Shown one piece after another: positions 25,101 through 35,489 of a stretch of DNA of 64,000 nt; the first letter of the stretch is position 1; the number at the start of each line of letters is the position of its first letter. A program made the translations under genes and the position numbers. Below the pieces are notes generated by a model. The model did no database searches. It was not told the DNA's origin and saw only the letters and a program-made list of their open reading frames with translations. The stretch is from NCBI GenBank assembly GCA_003290165.1, contig QNQO01008279.1:1-64000 (forward strand). The letters are read 5' to 3'. Source of the DNA: Berberis thunbergii. Lineage: Eukaryota; Streptophyta; Magnoliopsida; Ranunculales; Berberidaceae.

Positions 25101-25535
25101 CCAGATTCAGCCTCCATCGAAGAAGAAAACATAGAGGAAAAGATGAAGAAACAAGGAGAAAAGAAAAAGAAATGAGAAAGAAAAGAAAATAGGGTTTTCT
25201 CTTTATAGGGTGGGTGGCTATTCACCCCCACTAACATTCTGAGAGCATCCGCCCTTTAACTCACAAAATAAAACCCTAATTTCGAAATTCACATTCAATT
25301 AAATTTAACCCTATTTTATTTAATTAAAAATAAAAAAATTATCTTTATGAAATTTAGGGGTGTTACATTATACACACGTTAAATGGAATCTCGTCCCGAG
25401 ATTCGGATGATAAGACAGTTAACTGAATTTCAAAAAATACTAGTTGTCAAACAAAGAAGATTCTAAAACACAAATTTCAATTGAATTTTAGAAACATAAA
25501 TTATTTATTGTTATTGAAAAAGTAGGGGTGTTACA
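22185..25535 (+). mobile_element. Large solo LTR (3.35 kb) carrying an inositol transporter fragment
   Basis: Begins TGTCATGCCCCGATTTTCG, ends GGGGTGTTACA, and is flanked by a perfect CAATA duplication (22180-22184 and 25536-25540). Its first 170 or so bases match the minus-strand element at 2148-4860, and both have an inner GGTRTTACAWTATACACA block near the 3' end (25370-25385 here). No gag or pol is visible, so I read it as a solo LTR. Positions 24617-25066 hold a minus-strand host gene fragment that the shorter relative seems to lack. A possible LTR promoter (CTTTATAGGG on the plus strand) lies near 25200. Confidence 0.8.
24617..25066 (-). pseudogene. Inositol transporter 1 (INT1)-like gene fragment captured in the LTR
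   Basis: On the minus strand, about 25066-24973 encodes [13 protein letters not shown] and [12 protein letters not shown]. After intron-like sequence, about 24900-24700 encodes LGTWLWMLGV and ESPRWLYMKKDKSEAIAVLA, then RLDEEIDELAV. After a short disrupted part, the end is readable as YWDVF and a GAGLQ stretch, stopping at a splice donor (CAG/GTAATT at 24616-24617). PESPRWL is the hallmark of the sugar/inositol transporter superfamily (ESPRWLYMKK here), and this string is typical of tonoplast INT1. Intron sequence is kept, so genomic DNA was captured, not an mRNA. It covers only part of a protein of about 500 residues and has in-frame stops. Confidence 0.82.
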
Positions 25536-25540
25536 CAATA

Positions 25541-26247
25541 TATCTTAACATCAATCAAGAGAGATATTGCTGGGAACCCTATAAAATCAAAATGTGGCGA
25601 AGACATCCCTAATGCGGTCAATACCCTGATTTTCGTCATTCTCAAACATTTTATAGACGATCATTCAAAATTCCAGGATAAAGCTAGAGACCCTCTTATG
25701 ATCCATAGGTGTCTTACACTTGGTGATTTTAGATGGTACAAATATGTGTTTATGAAAAAGGTTATGCATCAAAATGAGGCTAATAATCCATTTTGGAAAC
25801 GAAAGTTTCTTGCTGGATTACCACTTATTTTTGTTGAATCAATTCGAACCAAACTTCAAGCTGAGTATCATGGTGACATACCATATGATAAGCTTACGTA
25901 TGGTGATTTGATTGCCTATGTCAATGAAGTCGCCTTGCATTTCTGTAATGATTTGCATCTTAAGGCCAAATTGAAAAAACAAAATATTACAGGTCCTCGT
26001 GAACTTGGATCATTTTGTCAACAATATGGGTTTGAAGATTTCAAAACCCCTTTTCATAAACAAACATCCCGCCAAAAGTACAGGTCCCATCTGACCCATG
26101 CTTTTAAGTCCAAAAGGGCTTATGGCCCAAAACAACCCAAACAATTCAGTTCCTATTATTCCAAGCCCAAAAGGCATGACACTCATAAGCCCAAGCCTTA
26201 TAATTTTTTTTTCTAAATCTAAAAACCCAATAGTTCAAAAACCCATT
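25541..26247 (+). pseudogene. Viral coat protein region, broken
   Basis: Continues the coat sequence cut at 22184. The main open segment, 25698-26216, contains PFWKRKFLAGLPLIFVESI, then KLTYGDLIAYV and ELGSFCQQYGFEDF, typical of the caulimovirid capsid region. A basic Lys/Arg/His-rich tail follows (about 26060-26200), as expected for a nucleic-acid-binding capsid. A frameshift near 26205 separates it from the zinc knuckle. Confidence 0.75.
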
Positions 26248-26289
26248 TGTTTTAAATGTGGTAAACTTGGCTATTATGCAAAAAATTGT
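26248..26289 (+). pseudogene. Viral zinc knuckle with Tyr in place of His
   Basis: Encodes CFKCGKLGYYAKNC, a CX2C-X4-Y-X4-C pattern. The usual knuckle is CX2CX4HX4C. The His-position codon at 26272-26274 is TAT, one C-to-T change from CAT, so zinc binding would be impaired. Confidence 0.8.
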
Positions 26290-26714
26290 CGAACAACCCA
26301 CAAGATTCAGGAACTCAATGCTCCTGAAGACATTAAAAATATGTTTATCAAAGTCATGCTCAATTCTAAATCAGAAAATGACTCATCTGATGATCTTCAG
26401 GTCTATCAATTATGATAAGACACTTCCTTAGATCAATCAGAAGATTCTGATAAAGATCAATGTGTTAATGCATGCCAATGCAATGCTTTAGCCAGTGTCA
26501 ATATGCTCTCAAAATCAAAAGAAACCAATATTCTTTTAGATTTTGTAGATCGTATTGAAGACCCTGACCTTAAAACTGAGTATCTTAAGCATATTAAGAC
26601 TACTCTTACCAAAAAACCAACTCCTGAGATTGTAAATCACTTTTACAATAATAAGGACATTATTGACAGATTTAAGGCTCTGACTCATCAATCGGTTAAG
26701 CTGAAGTAAATATC

Positions 26715-27356
26715 ATGAAAAATGAGATTCATCAGCTCAAACAATGTCAATCTTGGCTTGAACAAAAACTTGTGAATGTGCAAAATCATAATTTGCAAAC
26801 TCACAATGACCAATCTCCTTCACTCTATGATATTCTGTCAACTTCTGAAGTTGCTATACTCAGTATTCCTCTTTTTCTCAATGAAATTACAAAAGTTAAG
26901 TTTCATAAATGGTACATCAATGTAACGTTGGTTATTAACCATAGTTATCAAATCAATACCATTGCTCTAGTTGATTCTGTAGCAGATATTAACTGTGTTG
27001 CTGAAGGATTAATATCAGTTCCCTACTTCAAACCAACAAAACAAAAATTAAACACTACAAACAATAGCCAATTGCAAGTTCAATACAAACTTACAAATGC
27101 TCATATATGTCAAGATTTTATCTGTATTAAACAAAATTTTATGTTAGTAAAAGATACGGCTCAAAAGCTCATTCTAGGAACGCCATTTCTAACTACCATA
27201 TATCCGTTTAATGTTACAGAAGTTGGTATTCATACCAACATCCTTGGCTGCAACCTTACATTTAAATTTCTTCTACAAACCAAAATTTTTGAGATTAATT
27301 CATTGAAAACAAAGAATTTTTTCATCAATTTCATTTCAAACAAATCCAGCACTTAA
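26715..27356 (+). pseudogene. Viral aspartic protease region
   Basis: A 213-codon open segment. The catalytic motif appears as ALVDSVADINCV near codons 85-94, where the family has Asp-Ser/Thr-Gly; the Gly codon is GTA (Val) at 26979-26981. A later LILGTPFL matches the flap-to-end part of pararetroviral proteases. It would process the polyprotein in an active virus. The Gly-to-Val change should inactivate it. Confidence 0.75.
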
Positions 27357-27559
27357 CTTCTTTGAAAAAAGAAATTTCCTATAGGCATGTTGAAGAACAA
27401 CTTAAGGATTCCTCCACTCAATCTAGAATCATTCAATTCAAATAAAGATTGGTTTCAGAACTTTGTTTTGACCTACCCAATGCTTTCTGGAATCGCAAAC
27501 AATATATGGTACGTTTACCATATGACCATTCTTTTCGCGAAAAACAAATTCCTACCAAG

Positions 27560-28400
27560 TCTCGCCCAATACAAATGAATTCTGAATTAATGGAATTATG
27601 CAAATCATAAATTCAAGATTTGCTTTCCAAACAATTAATTCAACCTTCCAAATCCCCGTGGAGTTGTGCAGCCTTCTATGTCAGAAAAATAGTTGAACTT
27701 TAACGAGGAACCCCTCGCTTAGTCATCAACTACAAACCTTTAAACAAGGTCTTACAATGGATCAGGTATCCCATACCTAACAAGAGAGATCTTATCAAGA
27801 GATTACACTAAGCACATGTCTTCTCTAAATTTGACCTCAAGTCTGGATTTTGAAAAATTCATATTCATCCTCATGATAGATACAAAACAGCGTTTAATGT
27901 CCCATTCGGTCATTATGAATGAAATGTTATGCCTTTTGGCCTCAAGAACACGCCAAGTGAGTTTCAAAATACCATGAATGATATTTTAACTCCCTTTTCC
28001 CAATTTTCCATTATGTATATCGATGATATACTGATATTCTCCGAATCTTTAGAAGACCATTGGAAACACTTGTATCAATTTTACAAAATTATCAAAGAAA
28101 ATTGTTTAGTTCTTTCCCCAACCAAAATTGATTTATTCCAAACAAATGTTCAATTTCTTGGCCATAAGATTCGTCATGGGATGATCACACCAATCTCTAG
28201 AGCTATAGAGTTTGCTAATAAATTTTCCGATGAAATTAAAGACAAAACCCAACTACAAAGGTTTTTGGGTTCTCTCAATTATGTTGCTAATGTTTACAAT
28301 AAACTTCGTGTTTTACTTAAGCCCTTGTTTGCAATAGTTAAGTCTAACCCAAGTCCATGGACTGAAGCCCATTCTCAAATAGTCCGTAAAGTTAAAACCC
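27560..28400 (+). pseudogene. Viral reverse transcriptase region, broken
   Basis: The first half is crossed by stops, including TGA at 27851-27853 and 27920-27922, both where the family has Trp. It reads LVINYKPLNKVLQWIRYP, FSKFDLKSGF and FNVPFGHYE. The second half is open from 27929: MPFGLKNTPSEFQ, the catalytic YIDD at 28016-28027, QFLGHKI and LQRFLGSLNYV. This order is that of caulimovirid RT, which copies pregenomic RNA into DNA. Confidence 0.85.
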
Positions 28401-28841
28401 AAGTCAAGAGTCTTCCTTGTCTAGGGATCTCAAATTCTGTAGCTTTCAAGATTATAGAAACCGATGTGTCTAACCAAGGATACGATGGTATTCCTAAACA
28501 GCGTCTTCCGCAGTCTACCCAAATACAATTAGTCTGATACCATTATGGTATTTGGAAATCAGCTCAACTCAATTACTCAATAGTAAAAAAAGAAATTTTA
28601 TCGATCGTTTTGTGCATCGTGAAATTTCAAGATGATTTGATTAATCAAAAGTTTTTACTTCGTGTTGATTGTAAATTTGCAAAAAAGATTTTAAACCAAA
28701 AATGTTTTAAATCTTGTTTCCAAACAGATTTTCTTACGTTGGCAAGGACAATTGTCAGCTTTTGATTTTGATATCGAATTTATAAAATGAAAAGATAATT
28801 TTCTTGCAGATTTTTTGACAAGAGAATTCTTACAAAAATGA
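28401..28841 (+). pseudogene. Viral RNase H region, broken
   Basis: Follows RT directly. IIETDVSNQGYDGI near 28450 matches the first catalytic Asp block of RNase H (usually TDAS). With frameshifts, the end reads a DNFLADFLTREF stretch near 28795-28835, the usual C-terminal motif. Confidence 0.65.
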
Positions 28842-30050
28842 GTTCTCAAAACTCTTCCTCTTCCCATCCTCCTCCTTATCAAAAGCCCCAAACCAAGTCC
28901 CAATATGCTATGAAACATTCTGCTTCAAAGCAACAAATCCTCATCTTTCTTATGCTCTTGCCTTTACAAATCCCTTCCAACCCTTGTCTCAAGCATAAGA
29001 ATCAAGTTCTGCAATGACAAGTTTCTCAAAGCCTCAAACTTCGGCTCCAAACCCATACCTTACCAAACCAAGCCTGGAACAGATCACTATGATCGAACCA
29101 GTCTTTCCCTTACAAAAGAGCCCCATTCAATTGCAAGAAATAAGTTTTCTCCAAAAGCTCAATTTGAAGAAGCAGATATTCTTAAAACCCAATAATTCTA
29201 TGAGTTCATACTAGTCGATTCTGACTCAGTATTGATCACTCACCGTAGAGATCCATCTCATCATGAGACGATCACCCATTCCAAATGTCAAAATTTGAAG
29301 ATATTGTCTAAAGCTGACTGGAAACAACATTCTCGTTTTCACAAAAAGTTCTTAGTCAATTACCTTCTTGCCTTTTACAATTATTTAGACTATAAGCAAG
29401 CGTGGTTTAGAGCTTTCTATCTTTTTTCCCAGAACTGTGCTCATTCATGGTTCTTTATCTTCTGCAAAAAGTTCAATCCAAAATCAATTCCGTTGCGGTT
29501 TCAACACTCATGGTGGAATTATTTCGGTCCAATACATGACATCTTGCCTCCACCAGTCAATGAAGGATGACAAGTTTTCAAATCAAAATTCAATTTGCCA
29601 ATTCTAGTTTCAGAACAGGTTTTGTCGCTTTTATTTTTTGTCAAATTCAATCAGTCATGGATCTGCTGTTGGGATTATTTCCTCACAGCTCTTTCTGTTC
29701 CATGTCAATCGGCCCAAGCTCCTCTCTGGTTCTGTCGCCGATTCAAAGTCAAATGGTGGGCTCAGTTTGATCACACCAATGTTACAAAAGAAGTCGTTTC
29801 ACGTTTATTCTCAGGCAAAGGGAATTTACCAAATCCACATGTAAATCCAATCAAGGCTCCTTATCAGGCTCAACTTATTCGACAACACATCAAGAAGTAG
29901 CTCCGAGGAAAACCTACAAAGCAAGAACTGTTGAAACTCTGTTCCAAATTTGCTCAAAAGATTCAGAGGAAGACGAAGAACCAACAGTACCAAATAATGA
30001 GAACGATCGCTTTGGCATCTTTTCGCCATTGGCATAAAGTCCTACCCCAC
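28842..30050 (+). pseudogene. Viral second coding region, function unknown, broken
   Basis: Segments at 29014-29214, 29232-29570 and 29595-29900 are open in different frames. They contain SWWNYFGPIHDILPPP (near 29510) and FKVKWWAQFD (near 29745). Their position after RNase H matches the second ORF of florendovirus-like genomes. I do not know a biochemical role. Confidence 0.5.
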
Positions 30051-30423
30051 GAGCATTATTGTGTCTATGACTCATCATGGTTCTAGAAGCAATAATTACA
30101 AAGTTACAAAGGCATCCGCCACTTCCACTACAAGATAAAGTTACTTTCGGCCAATCGACAACATATTCTTTACAAAGCAATTGCGTGCATCCACTGTGCC
30201 CGCACTTACAAATGATCAACAGTTGAAGCATCTTCAATAGTATCTCCACTACATACAAAGGTGAATAGTATTTGCACAAACTCCAATAATTCAAGCAACA
30301 TGACAAAGCTTCTCCATTCAGCTTTTCATGATTATAAAGGACAAATGTCCACCCACTCTCCATGACATATTCGAGAAGGCTTATCTATTATCTCTTAATT
30401 ATTGTATATTCTCTTATCTTTTC

Positions 30424-30431
30424 TATTTAAG
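30424..30431 (+). promoter_or_regulatory. Likely viral pregenomic RNA TATA box
   Basis: TATTTAAG lies after the last viral coding segment, about 100 bp before the AATAAA at 30527 and about 360 bp before the primer site. Pararetroviruses place promoter, polyadenylation signal and primer site in this order. Confidence 0.5.
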
Positions 30432-30526
30432 CAAGTGTGTATCTCTGCATAAGGTAGGAGTTATCTTCCCATGTAATCGTTTACTCTCTTGTAAGTCTTT
30501 CTCTCCTGTAATTATTTTCCTATCTT

Positions 30527-30532
30527 AATAAA
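30527..30532 (+). terminator. Viral polyadenylation signal
   Basis: AATAAA downstream of the TATTTAAG box. It would lie near both ends of a terminally redundant pregenomic RNA. Confidence 0.5.
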
Positions 30533-30786
30533 ACTCATGCATATGTTCTTAATATGTTTCTTTTAAAACATTTTCTAAGAACTTATCTTGATTAAACATC
30601 TCGTTATACTGGTCAACCAATATTGGCCCAGTATCGACACCGTTCACTTGAAAAGTTTGAAGAAAAATTTTCAAATGAATATCTATACTGTAGCTTTGTT
30701 TGTTTTCTTATATTTTCTTTTAATTGTTTATCTCGTTCTCTCTCGTCTTCTAGTTTCATCTAAATGCTAAAATTGTGTTTCATTTG

Positions 30787-31205
30787 TATCAGTGCTAAGG
30801 TCATGATTACAACAAAAGTATGGTGCTAATCTTAAGTAAGATGTTCGCTTTCAAAAGTTTGATTAATTTTACGTGCTTTCATTGCTCTTTACAAGCAAAT
30901 TAATCTTGGACTTGGCATATTAATTGTAAAATGAGAGTTTCAGAAGTTTCATATCAATGAAAATGTTACTATCCTTTTAACAAAACAAATATGTTTTTCA
31001 TCATAGGACGGCAGTTTGACCTAATGTTACCCATAAAAGCACGTTATGATTAACTAATCAAGTGACAAAGACCACCATTATTGTGAGATTATTTGCATGA
31101 CTTTTAAATTGTCAAACCCTAATCCTAATTTAACAAGTAAGGTCTTATTCACCTTTCTGTTATTGAATTTTATATGTTTTCAATGATAATGACTAAAAAA
31201 TTGAA
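30787..31205 (+). repeat. Right terminal redundancy of the pararetrovirus (primer site and leader)
   Basis: Matches 20226-20644 at equal length. Here the primer motif is more complete: TTGTATCAGTGC at 30785-30796, against the consensus TGGTATCAGAGC used with tRNA-Met. Confidence 0.85.
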
Positions 31206-32077
31206 TTCTATTGTTTGTATACTTCACTACCAATCACATTTCATAAGAATATCAGAAAATTACATGAACAAGGTGTTGATGATGTTCCAATAAAATTGGA
31301 GTATTAGAAAATGTATGGTTTGTCAGGGCACTAAATTTATATTTTCTTTTGAAATATGGACACTAATTGGAAGCAATAATGATTTTTCTTTTTTGAGAGG
31401 AAGCAATATTGATTCAATATGATCCAATCAGATTGAAGTGAATCTGATAACTATGTGATAATTAGTTTCCATGCATTACGATCACTTGGTAATTAACTAA
31501 AAAAATTGATTACCAATAAGTTTTGACGAGTATATTTGGTTTATGTACAACATTGACTATAATAGTGGATGTGATCATTATGGCAGTGGTGGTGGTTGCT
31601 AGAAAGGTACCCGTGGTTATGTTATGGTGGATATGGTGGTGGTGCTTATGCTTATAAGGTGGTTGTGGTGACGGTGGCAGTGGTGATTGTAAGGAGGTGG
31701 TGTAGTTGCAAAGGCGGAAGTGTTGTTTATGCATGATGTTAGCTATGGTGCGGATGTTGAGTTCAAGTGATATGCGTAATTGATATACAGTACATGATGG
31801 TTTTTTACTGAAAATTAAGTTGAAACTGCGAATTGAGGTTTCTCCTTTTTGATTGCTGCTTTGGGAGACAAAAATATACTTTTGCCCCTCGTCTTTAAAC
31901 ACTTTTGGTTAAAGAGGAGAGTACAAAAGTGTACATTCACCCCGAACCCCACTCCCTTTCTCAGGCCAACTAAAATTGGGGTGGAATAACATCTTGAGTA
32001 ATTGTTTGAGAGTTGATTGATGGGCATTAGATACCAACACGTGCCATAGATTCCCACCATTCAGACGCCTCACTCGT
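31206..32077. other. Host flank right of the pararetrovirus
   Basis: AT-rich DNA with no supported gene. Positions 31570-31710 are GGT/GTG-rich, giving low-complexity His/Pro/Thr frames on the minus strand (31510-31902). A G-box, CACGTG, is at 32038-32043, just before the pyrimidine-rich stretch that may be the leader of the Jagunal-like gene. Confidence 0.4.
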
Positions 32078-32526
32078 TTGGGAAAACAATTCACGGTCTC
32101 AATTGCTTGTTCTTCCTCTCGATCTGCTTCCCATCGATCGGTTCAAGGGTTTGTTCTTCCTATCGATCTGTTCTTCATTTCCTCTTCGATCCTTGCTCTC
32201 AATCGATTTGCTCTTCGTTGCCAAGCCAACCAAACCAAAACAGATCGGACTCCTACGTCGCCTATCTCACTGATCGACTGCCCACTTCTTGTTTGTTCTC
32301 TCTTCTCCACCTCCAACACAAGCTTTGCTTTTCATCAAAGTAAATTATATTTCCTTGTATTTCCGTCTTAGATCTCTTTGCATCCAGTGTTTTGTATGTT
32401 GATTTGTCTCATGTTTTTGGTAGGAAGTTTTGTGTGCGCGTGTGAACGTTCCAAGCGAAGCGAAACTGTGTTTAAGCCTCTTTCAATTTTCTTCGCAATT
32501 TTTGCACTCACAGAGTACCCATTCAG
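32078..32526 (+). promoter_or_regulatory. Candidate non-coding first exon of the Jagunal-like gene
   Basis: A pyrimidine-rich stretch of the kind typical of plant 5' leaders ends in a possible donor, CATTCAG/GTACAA, at 32526-32527. A matching acceptor, TTGATTGTAG/G, ends at 35471, 18 bases before the start codon. Joining them gives a leader intron of 2.9 kb. This is inferred from splice signals and base composition only; the stretch could belong to something else. Confidence 0.35.
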
Positions 32527-35489
32527 GTACAAATTTCGTCCTCTTCGTCTTCTTCATCTGCGGATCTATCAATTTGGCTTGATTTTTTGTGAAAAGTTTC
32601 AATTTTGGGTTCAATTTGGGGATTTTGAAGATCAGTTAGGATTAGTTGTGTTTGAATTGAATGGGTTAGTGAATCAGATCATTTGAAGTAAAGGGTATGT
32701 TGTAGATGTAGTACTTGTTTGGTTATTTGGTTTGATCTTCTGTTCTTTTACGAGTTATTGGAGAAGAAAAAATAACGTAGATGCCAACATGTTTTGAACA
32801 TTGCTTTGAACTTGTTGTAGCAATTGGTATTTTTTTGGTTCAAGTGGAGAGGCATTGCAGAGATGTATCGACTTTGCTGTATTGCTATTTTTTTGTCTGG
32901 ACAAGCAAAAAAGACTAACATGCATGTACAATAAAGCAAAAATTAATAGGCTCTATTAATGAAAAAATGTTATACTCATAGCTAGTTTTGAAGAATAATA
33001 TGGGAATAGTATGCTGCATTTTGTTGTTTTGAGGGTGAGAACACTGGTTTTGTATGTAGATGTATCATTTGTCTTATGTTTCCTTGCTATTGTTTTGTTT
33101 GATTGTTACTTTATTAACATAAATTTTGTACACAACTAATGAACTCGTATGTACAGTTGCACACAACTAGATAAGTTTAAACTACAAACCTTTTGTTTTT
33201 AAAGTTAGAAAGCTGGAACAATGATTTAAAATTGAAATGTGCACTACCCACAGCTCCTTTACAAAGCAAATTAAGCATTAATCACACTATAAAAATGAGT
33301 AGCACAGCTCCATTACAGAGTGTATGTTACCTACACCAACATATACAAATCAAATGAACAATCAATCTCCTTTACGATGAGAATGGCTGAAATCACTCGC
33401 TATTGACAGTGAGACACAAAGCATGAAAAATTGCACATTTGGACTTGGGTGGAGAATCACATTCCGATAAATAATAAACCAATTTGTCATGTGTCGATGT
33501 TGGTTAAGACAAAGATATATTGCGATATCGTAACCATTATGTGGTCCACTGATAATAACAGGATACTTTTGTATAACAAAGGGATCATATATGCTATCTA
33601 ATTAGGTAGGTTCAATAGAAAAATTAATGCGATCAGAATCACCATGTTAGCACAAGATGACGCCCACCCATTCATTCATTCAATTCAATTCAATTCTTTG
33701 TGTGGATTCTTGTTTTCTTGGGGAGAATTTAAACTTACTAGTTGTGTTGAATTCGTATTAGATTCCACAAATGTGTGTAAGAGGAAGGAAGTGCCAATTG
33801 AGGTAATTCCATTTCCAGTAGTGAAGAAGACTGTAGTGTAAACTACAAAGAATAGATACACAGTGTTGATGGCAGGTTTTTGTTTTGTGTTGTGTTTCAG
33901 TTTGGTTAATAGGGACTTGAGAGATGGATGATATATATGCATCAATCAGTATTTTCAGCAGGGGATCCAAGTCTTGTCTATTCTCTTAGCATCATTATTG
34001 GGAGACCCCTTGGTCTGTGTGTTGGTTTGGTTGGTGAATTCAATTCTTCCCTGAACACATGATCTATCGTGCCACCATATAATATGTTTGTTCATGAGAC
34101 CTTCTAGGGGGCGAGGGAGAGAGAGCGAGGGAGGCGCGAGGGTGGGGAGTGCTCTTCTGGCAGTGATGAACTTCAGCTGAGAATTATTACAAGCGAAAAC
34201 GAACAAATTAGTGCAAAAGTGATGGGGAGTGCTCTTCTGGCAGTGATGAACTTCCAGGGTTCAACCTCCATGGATTCATGTCAATCCCTAGATGCCAAAA
34301 TATACAAAACTGAATAAAACATCGAAACTGGAAGATCCAGGGTCAGAACTAATGACAATTTGCTTTCCAAGAGTTTTGCAGAAACATCGACATGACAAGA
34401 GTTTAACATAAACTAAACTGTATTTGGTATATGTATATTTACAATGAGGCAGTTACATAGATCAATCTTCTTATTGTATGTATTAAAGGGTATGATCATC
34501 TTGTTACACACAATTTCTCAAGTATACATATATACAATCTACTTTTACTTGTTTAGGTATATTTAATATGTTTGTTCATTGTCCCACAACTACTTTTAAT
34601 TTATTCTCTTACAGTGTTATACATGCGAATTTTAATCGAGCGACGAAGAAGGATAGTTCGGATGTTTATGCTCTCCATAATGACAATGATCATGTATAGG
34701 AGGAGACACATTCCTAGAATGTTAAATTTTCGCCTTCACCCTATCTACATACTCAAGTTCTTTCACTAATTCAACCTCTTGCCAAAGAGATTTAAATTTT
34801 ATCCATGGAGAGTTTCCACCAAAAAAATATGACCAAAATTTCTAACCCCCTTGGCCAATAGACAATCTTAGCCTCCTGTTTTTGCACTCACTATTATCTA
34901 CACATAAAGAATAACAACTTTGGTGAAGCCTCCTTCCTTGACACTTTTTAATGAGAAATAATAAACTTGGAGGGAAGATTTGCTATTACTAGCTTGTAAA
35001 CATTGAGCTGACTGAAAGCGCATTTCAGGCCAATCTATCCTCCTCCCCCAAATCCATCCAAATAACCCAAGAGACTGTCTCATCCATTTTACCAGATTAG
35101 ATTCTCAAGGACTTTTCTTTGATATGTCTCGGTCCTAGATTGGATTTGCTTCGATGATTCTTGTCAATTTATGCATAATTTCAAAGTTTCCTAAAGAAAT
35201 TAAAAAACAAAGAAGGAGAGATGAAATAGTGGATTGGAAAAGAGTATAGGAGATTGAAAACTGAAAACTCAGGCCAATGTCTTAGCTTCTGGTCTGTGTC
35301 TCTTCCAATCCAAGCCCTAGTGTGTGTGTGTGTTTTTTTTTTTTACAATAAAAAGTTTGATGAAAGGTGAGGAGGATTGGATTTAGGTTGAGTGGTTCAA
35401 AGTTTCGATCGGATGCTTTTCTCACTTGTTCTTGAAGCTCACTAATCAACTGATTTCTTGTTTGATTGTAGGTATCGAAAGAAAACACA
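32527..35489. other. Probable leader intron and upstream DNA of the Jagunal-like gene
   Basis: No coding gene seen. The stretch holds a duplicated 31-bp block beginning GGGGAGTGCTCTTCTGGCAG (about 34144 and 34225, 81 bp apart), the left arm of a long inverted repeat (34731-35092), and T-tracts near 35331-35344. Frames such as 33685-33945 and 34898-35083 are not supported as genes. Confidence 0.4.
34731..35092 (-). repeat. Left arm of a 0.37-kb inverted repeat flanking the first coding exons
   Basis: Its reverse complement matches 36332-36702 with few changes and short gaps. On the minus strand the arm reads LFGWIWGRRIDWPEMRFQSA, and the mate encodes nearly the same peptide, so both come from a mobile-element ORF that I cannot name. 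Confidence 0.85.

Larger units (their letters stand above)
20226..31205 (+). mobile_element. Endogenous pararetrovirus (Caulimoviridae, florendovirus/petuvirus-like), decayed
   Basis: One integrated viral genome, interrupted at 22185-25535 by an LTR element. In order it shows: primer-site leader, movement protein, coat protein, zinc knuckle, aspartic protease, reverse transcriptase, RNase H, a second coding region, TATA box, polyadenylation signal, and the leader again. Direct repeats of 419 bp (20226-20644 and 30787-31205) bound it. From one repeat start to the next, minus the nested LTR and its 5-bp duplication, is about 7.2 kb, a normal caulimovirid genome size. The single long coding order MP-CP-PR-RT-RH fits florendoviruses and petuviruses. 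Many in-frame stops and frameshifts show it cannot encode virus. Confidence 0.85.

Noticed and set aside
31510..31902. His/Pro-rich frame resembling an extensin or metal-binding protein
   Set aside because: Low-complexity GGT repeats read in antisense; no signal peptide and no repeated SPPP motif.
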